Shown here: in pieces, positions 16,008-24,151 of the stretch
Layout: each line of letters begins with the position of its first letter
Position numbering within the stretch: position 1 is the stretch's first letter
From: Anaerosporobacter mobilis DSM 15930
GTDB taxonomy: Bacteria; Bacillota; Clostridia; Lachnospirales; Lachnospiraceae
DNA: 64,000 nucleotides
Reading direction: 5' to 3'
Assembly (NCBI RefSeq): GCF_900142955.1
Contig: NZ_FRCP01000014.1
Coordinates: 1-64,000 of the forward strand
Translations under genes and position numbers: made by a program
The notes under the pieces: generated by a model
Database searches by the model: none
Seen by the model: only the letters and a program-made list of their open reading frames with translations
What the model was told of the DNA's origin: nothing

Positions 16008-17658
16008 ATGCTTGATAAATTAAAGAGAATTTTTAATATTCCAATTAAAAAATATATTGTCAAAGAGTTTAAATGCTTTGTATTCTTAATAATATATACA
16101 GTAGCAACATTGCTGCTACCTACCTTTGTTAGCAAGATTATCGATAAAGGAATTACACAAAAAAATCTTAGACTAGCTACACTATATTCCATAGGAATGT
16201 TGGCTACTGGAGTGATTGTTGTGATATTCCAATATTTACAGCAAACTTCATTCTATAAACTCGGACAAGAACTTACCATGTGTAATTAAACAGAGAATTT
16301 ATGATAATGTGTTAAGAACCAATATGAAATATTGGGAAAAAAACAGTATAGGGGATACATTAATTATTTTGAGCGAAGATGTATCTATATTGGAAAATTT
16401 GCTTACAACTACAGTCAGTAATAGTATTGTCAATATAATTGTAATTACTGGTATCTCCATTTTCATAATAGTAATGGATTGGAAATGTGGGGTGTTAATT
16501 TTAACAATGGCAATTGTATTTGCAATAATTCAGAAAAGGATTGGTGGCAAAATTGAAAACATTGTAGTTAAGATGAGAAAAAGCATAGGAGAAATGGCTA
16601 ATTTCACAAGTGAAACATTACAAAATGCTAATGAATTACAAGCTTCTGGATATGAAAAATTAATGAGTCACAAATATAGATGTTTGAACAAAGAGGTTAT
16701 GGACTCTACTATGAAACAGATTAAAGCTGTAACAGGAGCACAATCAGTCGGTACATTATTCAATGTATTAGGGCTGCTAGTTGTTATTGTTTTTGGGACA
16801 TATCAAACGATAACTAATAATATGACAGTAGGAACATTGTTTGTTTTGACTGTATATGTTCAGAGACTGTATGGACCAATTGTTTCATTAGGTAACTCTT
16901 ACATTGAGATTAAGAATTCGCTTCCCAAAATTAATAAAGTCATAGATATATTAGAAACGCCCGATATAATAAAAACAGGAAACTACATACCGGAAACAGA
17001 TATTCAAGGAATAATAGAATTTAATAATGTTTGCTTTTCATACAACGAGAAAGATATATTGAAAAATTTTAATTTATGTGTGCAACCAGGAGAAATATTA
17101 GGGGTTGTAGGAAAAAATGGAATAGGAAAATCAACATTATTTAAACTAATTCTTAATTTATGTACACCAAATGATGGAGAAATTCTTCTTGATGATATGG
17201 AAATAGTAGAATATGAGAATGAATTTATTCGTGAGAAGATTGGATATGTAGGTCAGGGAGGTTTTGTAATCAGTGGAAGACTTATAGACATATTAGATCC
17301 TCAAAAAAATAGTACAGAAACTAAAATACTTGAACTAATGAGGGAACTACAATTAGATATTACAAGGTTCGATCAAGGTCTAGACACATATATCGATGAA
17401 AATCACAGAAATCTCTCTGGAGGTGAATATCAAAAAATTGCCTTAATTAGAAGTTTCATAGAAGATAGAGATATCTATCTATTGGATGAACCTACAGCGG
17501 CTATTGATGAAAAAAGTGAAAATGAGATATGTAAAATAATTAAAGAAAAGTTGAAGGGGAAAACCGCTATTATTATTACACATAGACCTAAAATACTGGA
17601 GATTTGTGATAGAGTAATTGATTTTGCTGGTGACCAGAATATTAAAGGTTACATATAG
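16008..17658 (+). pseudogene. ABC exporter (fused membrane and ATPase domains), frameshifted
   Basis: Two frames together make one exporter of about 549 residues. The first (16008-16289) holds the first membrane helices and ends QELTMCN-stop; the second begins, one base shifted, with IKQRIYDNVLRTNMKYW and carries the rest of the membrane domain and the ATPase (GVVGKNGIGKST, NLSGGEYQKIALIRS, IYLLDEPTAAID). Removing one base near 16281-16290 restores a single frame. It lacks an N-terminal C39 peptidase. In this locus it would export the peptide. Whether the lesion is real or a sequencing error decides whether the cluster can secrete through this route. Confidence 0.8.
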
Positions 17659-17728
17659 GATTATAAATTAATCAATACATATAGCATCTATAATCCCATG
17701 TTCGTAATACTGCAAGTGGAGGATAAAT

Positions 17729-18583
17729 ATGATAGTGGAGATTAAGGAAACTAGTGTAATACTAGAATTTATTTGGCGTATTAGCCAAGATAAAACGAAA
17801 AACAGTTATCCTAAATTTCAATCCAAGGATGATTTAAAACAAACAATTGAACGTGCTAATAAATCAGATACACAAAAAGTTATTGGTTGCTTTCAACATA
17901 ATAAACTTAAAGGGGTTTCAATTTATTCTTGGGAAAAAAATGATATAGATGCCCAGACGATAGTCTTTATGATAGAGGATGAGTATGTGTTTATTGCGAA
18001 TGAGATAATTGATTACATAAAAAAAGAGTTACCAGGCTATAAATTATTAATAGGAGTCCCGTCTGATAATGTTTCAGCTAATACATATTTTAGAACGTTG
18101 CGTGTCAAAAGCATTGAGTCGTGTTATGACACGCGGCTAAGACAAAGAAGTTGTTGTGATTATGAAGTACATCAGCAAATCGAACCACTGAATCTTCCTG
18201 AGATTGCTGAGTATGCAGTGTTCCATAATAGATTTGAAAATAAGTTTGAGATGTATTGGACTAGTGAGCGGTTAAAAGAGAATGCTAATAAATTAAGAAT
18301 ATATATCTATCGTAACAATGGAAAAATAAACGGTAGTATATTAGTCAAGAAATATAATGAAGGTGCAGAAGTCTTTGGATTATTTCTTGATAAAGAGTCA
18401 AAAAACCAAGGAATAGAAAAAGAGCTTATACGTTACATGTTAAAAAGTCTATATGAAGAGTATTCAGATATAAAAGAGATCGTATACTTTATACGTGAAA
18501 AGGAAAGAAATGAATTAGAAGCTGCTTTGGAAGCAGAGTTTGAAATACAGGATACATACAAGTGCTATAAATATGAATTATGA
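17729..18583 (+). CDS. GNAT-like acetyltransferase, possibly tandem
   Basis: The 284-residue soluble protein shows two weak GNAT-like halves. The C-terminal half has ESKNQGIEKELIRYMLKSLY, corresponding to the acetyl-CoA loop (here N-Q-G-I-E-K). The N-terminal half resembles a degenerate copy (VIGCFQHNKLKGVSIYS). GGAGG lies a few bases before the ATG. It follows the exporter by 70 bases in the same direction and could be the last gene of the peptide cluster, for example for self-protection, but no motif proves this. Confidence 0.6.
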   Translation: MIVEIKETSVILEFIWRISQDKTKNSYPKFQSKDDLKQTIERANKSDTQKVIGCFQHNKLKGVSIYSWEKNDIDAQTIVFMIEDEYVFIANEIIDYIKKELPGYKLLIGVPSDNVSANTYFRTLRVKSIESCYDTRLRQRSCCDYEVHQQIEPLNLPEIAEYAVFHNRFENKFEMYWTSERLKENANKLRIYIYRNNGKINGSILVKKYNEGAEVFGLFLDKESKNQGIEKELIRYMLKSLYEEYSDIKEIVYFIREKERNELEAALEAEFEIQDTYKCYKYEL

Positions 18584-18653
18584 TGTAGAAGGATTTGAAA
18601 ATAAGAAATCAAGGTGTAACTATAGGAGTGTAGGGGAGTATAGACTACACAAA

Positions 18654-18682
18654 TTGACTTCCTTTATTTAGCAGTGTATAAT
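18654..18682 (+). promoter_or_regulatory. Promoter upstream of GNAT gene
   Basis: TTGACT at 18654-18659 and TATAAT at 18677-18682 have a 17 bp spacer. It would start transcription near 18689, just before the hairpin at 18699-18738. Confidence 0.7.
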
Positions 18683-18698
18683 TAGATAGGCATTAAGT

Positions 18699-18738
18699 CG
18701 TCAGAAATCTATAATAAGTAGATTGCTGGCGAGTTTTT
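18699..18738 (+). terminator. Hairpin with T-run in the leader of a GNAT gene
   Basis: CGTCAG-AAATCTA and TAGATT-GCTGGCG pair over about 12 positions with one mismatch, followed by GAGTTTTTG. It begins about 10 bases after the predicted start of transcription, so it could attenuate the downstream GNAT gene as well as end transcripts from the left. No leader peptide was found here. Confidence 0.55.
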
Positions 18739-18785
18739 GTATTATCAGTAGATATTACGTGGAGTATTAAAAGGGGAGAATGAAA

Positions 18786-19313
18786 ATGAATATTATCATT
18801 GAATTAGGAAATGAAAAAGACATTGATGAACTAGAGAAATTATACAATGATTTAAATGACTATTTGGCAGCAGGAGTAAATTACCCTGGCTGGCTAAAAG
18901 GAGTTTATCCTATACGAGAGGATGCGGTTAAGGGAATCGATGGAGGATTTCTATACGTAGCAAGATATAACAATGAAATTATTGGTTCGATTATTCTAAA
19001 TCATGAACCGGAAAGTGCCTATAGTCAGGTAAGTTGGGAAATTGAAGCTGATTATTCAGATGTAATAGTTATACATACGTTTGTAGTACATCCGAAGTAT
19101 ATGAAGTGTGGAATCGGTCAAAAGTTAATGGAGTTTGCTACAAGTCATAGTAAAGAGATTAAGGCAAAAGCAATTCGATTAGATGTTTATGAAAAGAATG
19201 TTCCAGCAATTAAACTATATGAAAAGCAGGGGTATAGTTATGTAGGTACTGTAGATTTGGGATATGGAGAATATGGGCTTGACTGGTTTGTGTTATACGA
19301 GAAAGTATTATAG
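18786..19313 (+). CDS. GNAT family N-acetyltransferase
   Basis: The 175-residue protein is a complete single GNAT domain. VIHTFVVHPKYMKCGIGQKL holds strand 4 and the acetyl-CoA loop (K-C-G-I-G-Q), and NVPAIKLYEKQGYSYVGTVD is the C-terminal motif of RimI-like members. The substrate is unknown. ATG 18786 is preferred to ATG 18780 because GGGGAG at 18773-18778 is 7 bases from the former and only 1 base from the latter. A strong promoter and hairpin precede it, so it is probably transcribed alone. Confidence 0.85.
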   Translation: MNIIIELGNEKDIDELEKLYNDLNDYLAAGVNYPGWLKGVYPIREDAVKGIDGGFLYVARYNNEIIGSIILNHEPESAYSQVSWEIEADYSDVIVIHTFVVHPKYMKCGIGQKLMEFATSHSKEIKAKAIRLDVYEKNVPAIKLYEKQGYSYVGTVDLGYGEYGLDWFVLYEKVL

Positions 19314-19383
19314 AGAATGAGGCAAAACTTCTAATCTAATAGAACAAAGGTAAGATGATATTAATACATAAACGGAGAGAATA

Positions 19384-19821
19384 ATGAAGATATCAATTGA
19401 AAAGATCAATCGTGACCAAGATGAAGAAATCCTCATTAGATGTCATGAAATAGATGAGAAAATACTTTCCTATGTCAAGAATATTGAACAACAAGAAGCG
19501 GATCTTATTGGATATGAGGGGGATACGATTCACCGTCTTAAGCTTGTGGAGGTATATTATTTCGAGGCAATAGACAATAAGGTATTTATATATTGTAAGG
19601 ATAAATTTTATGAATCGAAACAAAAACTCTATGAACTAGAAGAACTGTGCGGTGTTAAGAAGTTCTTTCGTGCATCAAAATCATTTATAATAAATATCTC
19701 TAAGATAGATTACATAAAACCATCTTTAAGTGGAAGATTCAATGCAACGCTCGACAATGGAGAAACGATAGTGGTTTCGAGACAGTACGTACCGCTTCTA
19801 AAAAGCAAGCTTGGTTTATAG
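19384..19821 (+). CDS. LytTR-domain DNA-binding regulator
   Basis: The 145-residue protein has a short N-terminal part and a C-terminal LytTR DNA-binding domain (about residues 48-145; VEVYYFEAIDNKVFIYC, FFRASKSFIINISKIDYIKP, SRQYVPLLKSKL). It has no receiver domain. Stand-alone LytTR proteins of this size are typically encoded together with a small DUF3021 membrane protein, and that partner follows 12 bases downstream. Together they probably form a membrane-linked regulator module. The ribosome site is GGAGAG. Confidence 0.9.
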   Translation: MKISIEKINRDQDEEILIRCHEIDEKILSYVKNIEQQEADLIGYEGDTIHRLKLVEVYYFEAIDNKVFIYCKDKFYESKQKLYELEELCGVKKFFRASKSFIINISKIDYIKPSLSGRFNATLDNGETIVVSRQYVPLLKSKLGL

Positions 19822-19833
19822 GAGGAAAGTATA

Positions 19834-20259
19834 ATGAGAATGAACAATATATTAGCAAATATGATAAGAAATTTCTTTGTTATTTTTGGTGTAATAGTTC
19901 TTATAACAGCAATACTAAATCCAGCATATGAATTATCATCTAAGATTATTATGATAATGGCCTTATTTGCACTCTTAAGTGATTTAACCGCTCTTGTGTT
20001 TTGGTCAAAGAAAGAGTTATCTGATAAAAGTAGGATTACACGAAGAGTTTTACATTTTGTATTGGTTGAAATTATCGTTCTTTTCTTCGGTAATATACTT
20101 GGATTTGCTTCTGGAGTAACGCAGAATACTATATTTGGAATTGAAATATTGGGTATTTATGCAATTGTATGTTGGTTTGATTGGCTTATTGACAAGAAAA
20201 CAGCGGATGATATTAATGATAAGTTAAAAAAGATGAAATCAAATGAGAAAAATGATTAA
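19834..20259 (+). CDS. DUF3021 membrane protein, LytTR partner
   Basis: The 141-residue protein has four predicted membrane helices (about 10-28, 34-52, 68-90, 98-118) and a charged C-terminal tail, the layout of DUF3021 proteins. The DUF3021/LytTR pairing is a widespread conserved module in Firmicutes in which the membrane protein is thought to control the regulator. AGGAGG lies just upstream of the ATG. A terminator follows at 20275. Confidence 0.85.
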   Translation: MRMNNILANMIRNFFVIFGVIVLITAILNPAYELSSKIIMIMALFALLSDLTALVFWSKKELSDKSRITRRVLHFVLVEIIVLFFGNILGFASGVTQNTIFGIEILGIYAIVCWFDWLIDKKTADDINDKLKKMKSNEKND

Positions 20260-20274
20260 AGAATAAAGGTGATT

Positions 20275-20309
20275 GAAGGTGGCTGTTAGCAGCTTACCTT
20301 CTTTTTTTT
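20275..20309 (+). terminator. Terminator after the LytTR/DUF3021 pair
   Basis: GAAGGT-GGCTG and CAGCTT-ACCTTC form an interrupted stem across a short loop and are followed by a run of eight T residues. Confidence 0.8.
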
Positions 20310-20411
20310 ACAACTTATTTGAATTTACATACAGCTTATCTTTTGTGTATTTACCGGTAATTTTCAAGGTGTTACAATGAACCAAACGAAATTGATTGTG
20401 GAGGAATAAAT

Positions 20412-21725
20412 ATGGGAAAATTACTATTGTTCGTTATGATATTGTTTGAAGTTATTTTTGCAGTGGCCGGTATAATGAAAAGGTCGAGCCATGATAGGGT
20501 GAAGAATATAGCAAGGATTGTGGCATTTGTATTGTTTGCTATATTGTGTGCAACACCCATTATTGAACTAAGTTTTAGATGGTACGCCTTAGGTGCTTTA
20601 CTGCTAATACTAGCGATGAAAGGATTATTTCAGATTTGTAATGGGAAAAAAATTGAAAAGCCTTACAAAAAGAGAAGGATTATATTAGGTGCTGTTTTGA
20701 GTAGTCTCATTTTCTTCTTGGTACTTGTTCCTGCGCTACTGTTTCCACAGTATACGACTCCAAAAACCACAGGTGATTACGCAGTTGCAACTGCGGATTA
20801 CACGTATATAGATAAAAGCAGAGTAGATGAGAAGGGGGCCAATCCATATGTAAATGTATCTTTTTGGTATCCAGAGAATGTTAATGATACATTTCCCTTG
20901 GTAGTGTTTGATCATGGGGCGTTTGGAGTGAGAGAAAGCAACCATTCGGTATATCTAGAGCTTGCTAGTAATGGTTACGTGGTATGTTCAATTGACCATC
21001 CCGGACAATCTTTTTACACAAAATCAAAGTCAGGAAAAGTTACATATGTTAATATGAATTTCTTGAAAGAGGTTAACTATGGCAATAGCGAATCTTGTAC
21101 AGCAGTAGAAGCATATGATCTTATACAAAAGTGGATGAAGGTTCGTACGGCAGATATGAATCTTACCCTTGATTCAATTTTAAATAATGTGAATAAAGAA
21201 AATGTAGGACTTCCATACAGTCTTATTAATACAGAAAAGATTGGCTTGTTTGGACATTCTATGGGGGCTGCAACAAGTGTCTGGGTTGGAGGAGAACGAA
21301 GTGATATTGATGCTGTAATCAATATTGATGGGCCATATTTCTCGGAAGTTTATTATGATGCTTCGACTGATGAGATACGCGCACTAGGAAGAGAGTATGA
21401 CAAACCAATTCTTAATATATATTCTGATCAGGTGTGGCGACAACTAAAGGATGGGTATGAGAGTGGCGTATATGCAGCTAATAAAGTTTCCAAAGATATC
21501 TGCCAAGAAAGCTTTGATATGTATCTAGAAGGATCAAAACACCTTACGTTAACTGACTTGGCCTTGATCTCACCGTTTCTGACTGATACGCTTAATGGTG
21601 AAAAAACAACCATTGATATTGAATATTGTATGAAGATGGAGAGAGAAGCAATCCTTGAATTCTTCAACTGTTACCTAAAGGAGGGTCCTGCATATACAAA
21701 AACAGGGATATTTAGCAATGAATAA
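20412..21725 (+). CDS. Membrane-anchored alpha/beta hydrolase
   Basis: The 437-residue protein has four N-terminal membrane helices (about 3-21, 33-52, 56-75 and 90-110) and then an alpha/beta-hydrolase domain, with the nucleophile Ser283 in GLFGHSMGAA, an oxyanion segment FDHGAFG (near 168) and a candidate catalytic His in GSKHLTLTD. It resembles platelet-activating-factor acetylhydrolase-like esterases and dienelactone-type hydrolases. The catalytic domain is probably outside the cell because the last helix precedes it, but topology was not computed. GGAGG precedes the ATG. It appears to be a single-gene unit. Confidence 0.75.
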   Translation: MGKLLLFVMILFEVIFAVAGIMKRSSHDRVKNIARIVAFVLFAILCATPIIELSFRWYALGALLLILAMKGLFQICNGKKIEKPYKKRRIILGAVLSSLIFFLVLVPALLFPQYTTPKTTGDYAVATADYTYIDKSRVDEKGANPYVNVSFWYPENVNDTFPLVVFDHGAFGVRESNHSVYLELASNGYVVCSIDHPGQSFYTKSKSGKVTYVNMNFLKEVNYGNSESCTAVEAYDLIQKWMKVRTADMNLTLDSILNNVNKENVGLPYSLINTEKIGLFGHSMGAATSVWVGGERSDIDAVINIDGPYFSEVYYDASTDEIRALGREYDKPILNIYSDQVWRQLKDGYESGVYAANKVSKDICQESFDMYLEGSKHLTLTDLALISPFLTDTLNGEKTTIDIEYCMKMEREAILEFFNCYLKEGPAYTKTGIFSNE

Positions 21726-21850
21726 AGCTAATAAATATTTAAAGCTAATGAAGCTATAATCATAGAAAATATTGATGATATACTTATTTTTTTGATAAAT
21801 TGATACTAATTTGTATAGAAATATTGAAATACTAAGAAGAGTATGTTATC

Positions 21851-23362
21851 ATGCAAAGAGAAATTTATAGCAAAATAGAATCAAATAGTACTAAGGATGT
21901 GGGATTTATGACAGAAAAGCAATACGAAAGAGCAAATAAGTGTTTATTACCAGTATTAATAATATTGTATGGAGTTTTTCTATTACTTTCAGTGGCCATT
22001 ATATTGGAGTCGGGGGTTAAAATCTCAGGGGTTGTGCAGCTAATAGGAAGTTTATTGGGTATCATAAGTAGTATGAATGTGTACAAAAGAAAAGGATCGA
22101 CCAAAGAAGGTGCCACTCTTCTTATGTCGATCGGTGCATTGCTATATCTACTCATAATAGTTGTGAATGGGAGTAATTATGTATATAGTTATGCATTCCC
22201 AATTTTATGTGTTAGTATAATATACTTGAATATTAATTATATTAAGTATGGTGGTTGTGTTACGATCGTTGGAATACTTGTACATGGAATTAAATTAGGC
22301 ATGATTGGTGAATTTGTGGTGGAGGCATTCGTTATTGCACTAATAATTGCTATATTAATAATTTCTGGTGCATACATAGTATGTAATCTGTTAGCAAAGT
22401 TTCATGATGAGAATATTGAAGCACAAGTTAAATCATATGATACGATGTTTCTTGTAGCAGATCAGTTAATTGAACACTTTGATACTGCAAAGGATATGCT
22501 TGCGAATGCCAAAAAGAGTATTGAGACAAGTAAATTATCCATGAATGAAATTGCAGAAAGTACAAGTAGTACTGCAGAGGCGATACAAGAGCAAGCGCTA
22601 ATGTGTAATGAAATCACTCAGAATACAAGTGTTGCTAATGAGAAGGCTCAAGATATGATTCGTGGTTCTGAAAGGACATTGGAGAACGTAGCAGAAGGTG
22701 CCAAAGTAATTGTAGGGTTAAAGGAGCAAGCCTACAACGTGGAAGCAGCAAGTAATGATGCTGCGGGTTATACCAAAGAGTTAAGCAAGCGTGTCGATGA
22801 AGTGAAAGGTATTATTAATACGATTCTAAATATCTCAGGACAAACAAACCTATTGGCTTTGAATGCTTCTATTGAAGCAGCACGTGCTGGAGAAGCAGGA
22901 AGAGGTTTTGCAGTAGTAGCTGAGGAAATCCGAAAATTATCGGTACAAACGCAAGAGGCTACTACACAAATTACTGATATTATTAATGATTTGAATAACG
23001 AAGCAGATCGAACCGTTGATAGTATGGAGAAGTCAGTTGTATCAATAAAACAACAATCAGAATTAATTGATATTGCACAGAATAAGTTTAAGGCAATTGA
23101 TCAAGAAATTAATTCATTGACAGCAATCATTAATGATATAGAAGGCGTAATCAAAGGAATTATATCATCAACGAATACAATAACAGATCATGTATCACAT
23201 CTATCGGCAACTAGTGAAGAAATTGCAGCTTCTTCAGAAGAAGGCGTAAGAATCTCAGATGAGTCCTCCGAAAAGATGGTTAATTTGGTAGAGGTAATAG
23301 AAGTTACTTATGAATTGGCTGATGAATTGAAGAAATTTAAAGATAATATAAGTAATAACTAG
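21851..23362 (+). CDS. Methyl-accepting chemotaxis protein, multi-helix membrane sensor
   Basis: The 503-residue chemoreceptor has about six closely spaced N-terminal membrane helices (residues 30-190) instead of a large outside sensor domain, then a signalling domain with the conserved hairpin tip (ISGQTNLLALNASIEAARAG at about 330-350) flanked by methylation helices. It would relay an unknown signal to CheA. ATG 21851 has a weak AAGAAG site; ATG 21908 is an alternative. A terminator follows at 23415. It shows that the organism is, or was, motile. Confidence 0.9.
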   Translation: MQREIYSKIESNSTKDVGFMTEKQYERANKCLLPVLIILYGVFLLLSVAIILESGVKISGVVQLIGSLLGIISSMNVYKRKGSTKEGATLLMSIGALLYLLIIVVNGSNYVYSYAFPILCVSIIYLNINYIKYGGCVTIVGILVHGIKLGMIGEFVVEAFVIALIIAILIISGAYIVCNLLAKFHDENIEAQVKSYDTMFLVADQLIEHFDTAKDMLANAKKSIETSKLSMNEIAESTSSTAEAIQEQALMCNEITQNTSVANEKAQDMIRGSERTLENVAEGAKVIVGLKEQAYNVEAASNDAAGYTKELSKRVDEVKGIINTILNISGQTNLLALNASIEAARAGEAGRGFAVVAEEIRKLSVQTQEATTQITDIINDLNNEADRTVDSMEKSVVSIKQQSELIDIAQNKFKAIDQEINSLTAIINDIEGVIKGIISSTNTITDHVSHLSATSEEIAASSEEGVRISDESSEKMVNLVEVIEVTYELADELKKFKDNISNN

Positions 23363-23414
23363 CATCTATTATTATTTGCCAATTACTTGTAAATAGATTA
23401 TAATGATATAAAAC

Positions 23415-23446
23415 AAGGTCGAAAGTTTTCTTTCGGCCTTTGTTTT
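23415..23446 (+). terminator. Terminator after the chemoreceptor
   Basis: AAGGTCGAAAG and CTTTCGGCCTT (23415-23425, 23430-23440) form an 11-position stem with a wobble pair and a short loop, followed by TGTTTT. Confidence 0.85.
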
Positions 23447-23495
23447 AAATAGAACAAAAGAATACATTTGAGTGTTGACAGATAGGGGGATTACC

Positions 23496-23975
23496 ATGGA
23501 TAAAAGTGTGATTCGTTATGCGCGTGAAGAGGATATTAGTTTAATTTTGAAGTTCATAAAAGAACTTGCTAAATATGAGAAAATGTTAGATGAAGTAATT
23601 GCAACGGAAGATCTGCTACGACAAGAATTGTTTGTGGATAATAGGGCAGAAGTAATCTTTTTAATGGTTGATGAAAAGGAAGTCGGTTTCGCTTTATTCT
23701 TTCATAATTTCTCAACATTTATGGGGCGTTCCGGTATGTATCTAGAAGATTTATACGTACTACCAGAATATCGTGGATTTGGATATGGTAAGGAACTCTT
23801 TAGACAAGTAGGTAAGATTGCAGCCGAACGTGGTTGTGGCCGCTTTGAATGGAGCTGTCTTAATTGGAATCAACCAAGTATTGATTTCTACCGTTCGCAA
23901 GGAGCACAGTCTATGGATGAATGGACTGTATACCGAATTACGGGAGATACATTAAGGAATATGATAGAAGAATAA
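23496..23975 (+). CDS. GNAT acetyltransferase, diamine/spermidine type
   Basis: The 159-residue enzyme matches the SAT-like branch of GNATs. Its start, IRYAREEDISLILKFIKELA, is typical, as are YLEDLYVLPEYRGFGYGKEL (acetyl-CoA loop R-G-F-G-Y-G) and SIDFYRSQGA near the end. These enzymes acetylate polyamines or small amines. ATG 23496 is chosen over an upstream in-frame TTG at 23472 because AGGGGGA lies 7 bases before it. A leader peptide for the next gene starts just past its stop. Confidence 0.8.
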   Translation: MDKSVIRYAREEDISLILKFIKELAKYEKMLDEVIATEDLLRQELFVDNRAEVIFLMVDEKEVGFALFFHNFSTFMGRSGMYLEDLYVLPEYRGFGYGKELFRQVGKIAAERGCGRFEWSCLNWNQPSIDFYRSQGAQSMDEWTVYRITGDTLRNMIEE

Positions 23976-23987
23976 GAGGTGAGAGTA

Positions 23988-24053
23988 TTGATATGTAAGA
24001 TGGTAATTCTATTAAATGTTTTTCTCTGTGTAGGTTCTAATATGGAGGCGTAA
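23988..24053 (+). CDS. Leader peptide (21 codons) of the efflux attenuator
   Basis: A frame from TTG 23988 to TAA 24053 has AGAGGTG 6 bases upstream. The encoded peptide starts MICKMVILLNVFLCVG, hydrophobic like the erm-type leader peptides on which ribosomes stall in the presence of macrolides. Its second half overlaps the first arm (24024-24036) of the downstream stem-loop, so a stalled ribosome would open that stem. Expression is inferred from context. Confidence 0.5.
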   Translation: MICKMVILLNVFLCVGSNMEA

Positions 24054-24145
24054 GCATCTACTTCGGACGAAACTTACACAGAGTATATGAATCGTCCTTC
24101 ATCGGGGCCTACACATTATCGAGATTAATTTTGATAATGAAGGAG
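24024..24145 (+). promoter_or_regulatory. Putative erm-like translational attenuator
   Basis: Four segments can pair in alternative ways. Segment 1 (24024-24036) pairs with segment 2 (24071-24083) over 13 positions with one wobble. GGACGA next to segment 2 (24065-24070) can pair with TCGTCC (24092-24097). TCCTTCAT in segment 3 (24095-24102) is fully complementary to ATGAAGGA (24137-24144), which contains the Shine-Dalgarno sequence of the MFS gene. With 1:2 formed, 3:4 hides the ribosome site; a ribosome stalled in the leader frame frees 2 to pair with 3 and exposes it. This is the classic erm logic. Confidence 0.6.
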
Positions 24146-24151
24146 AAACCA

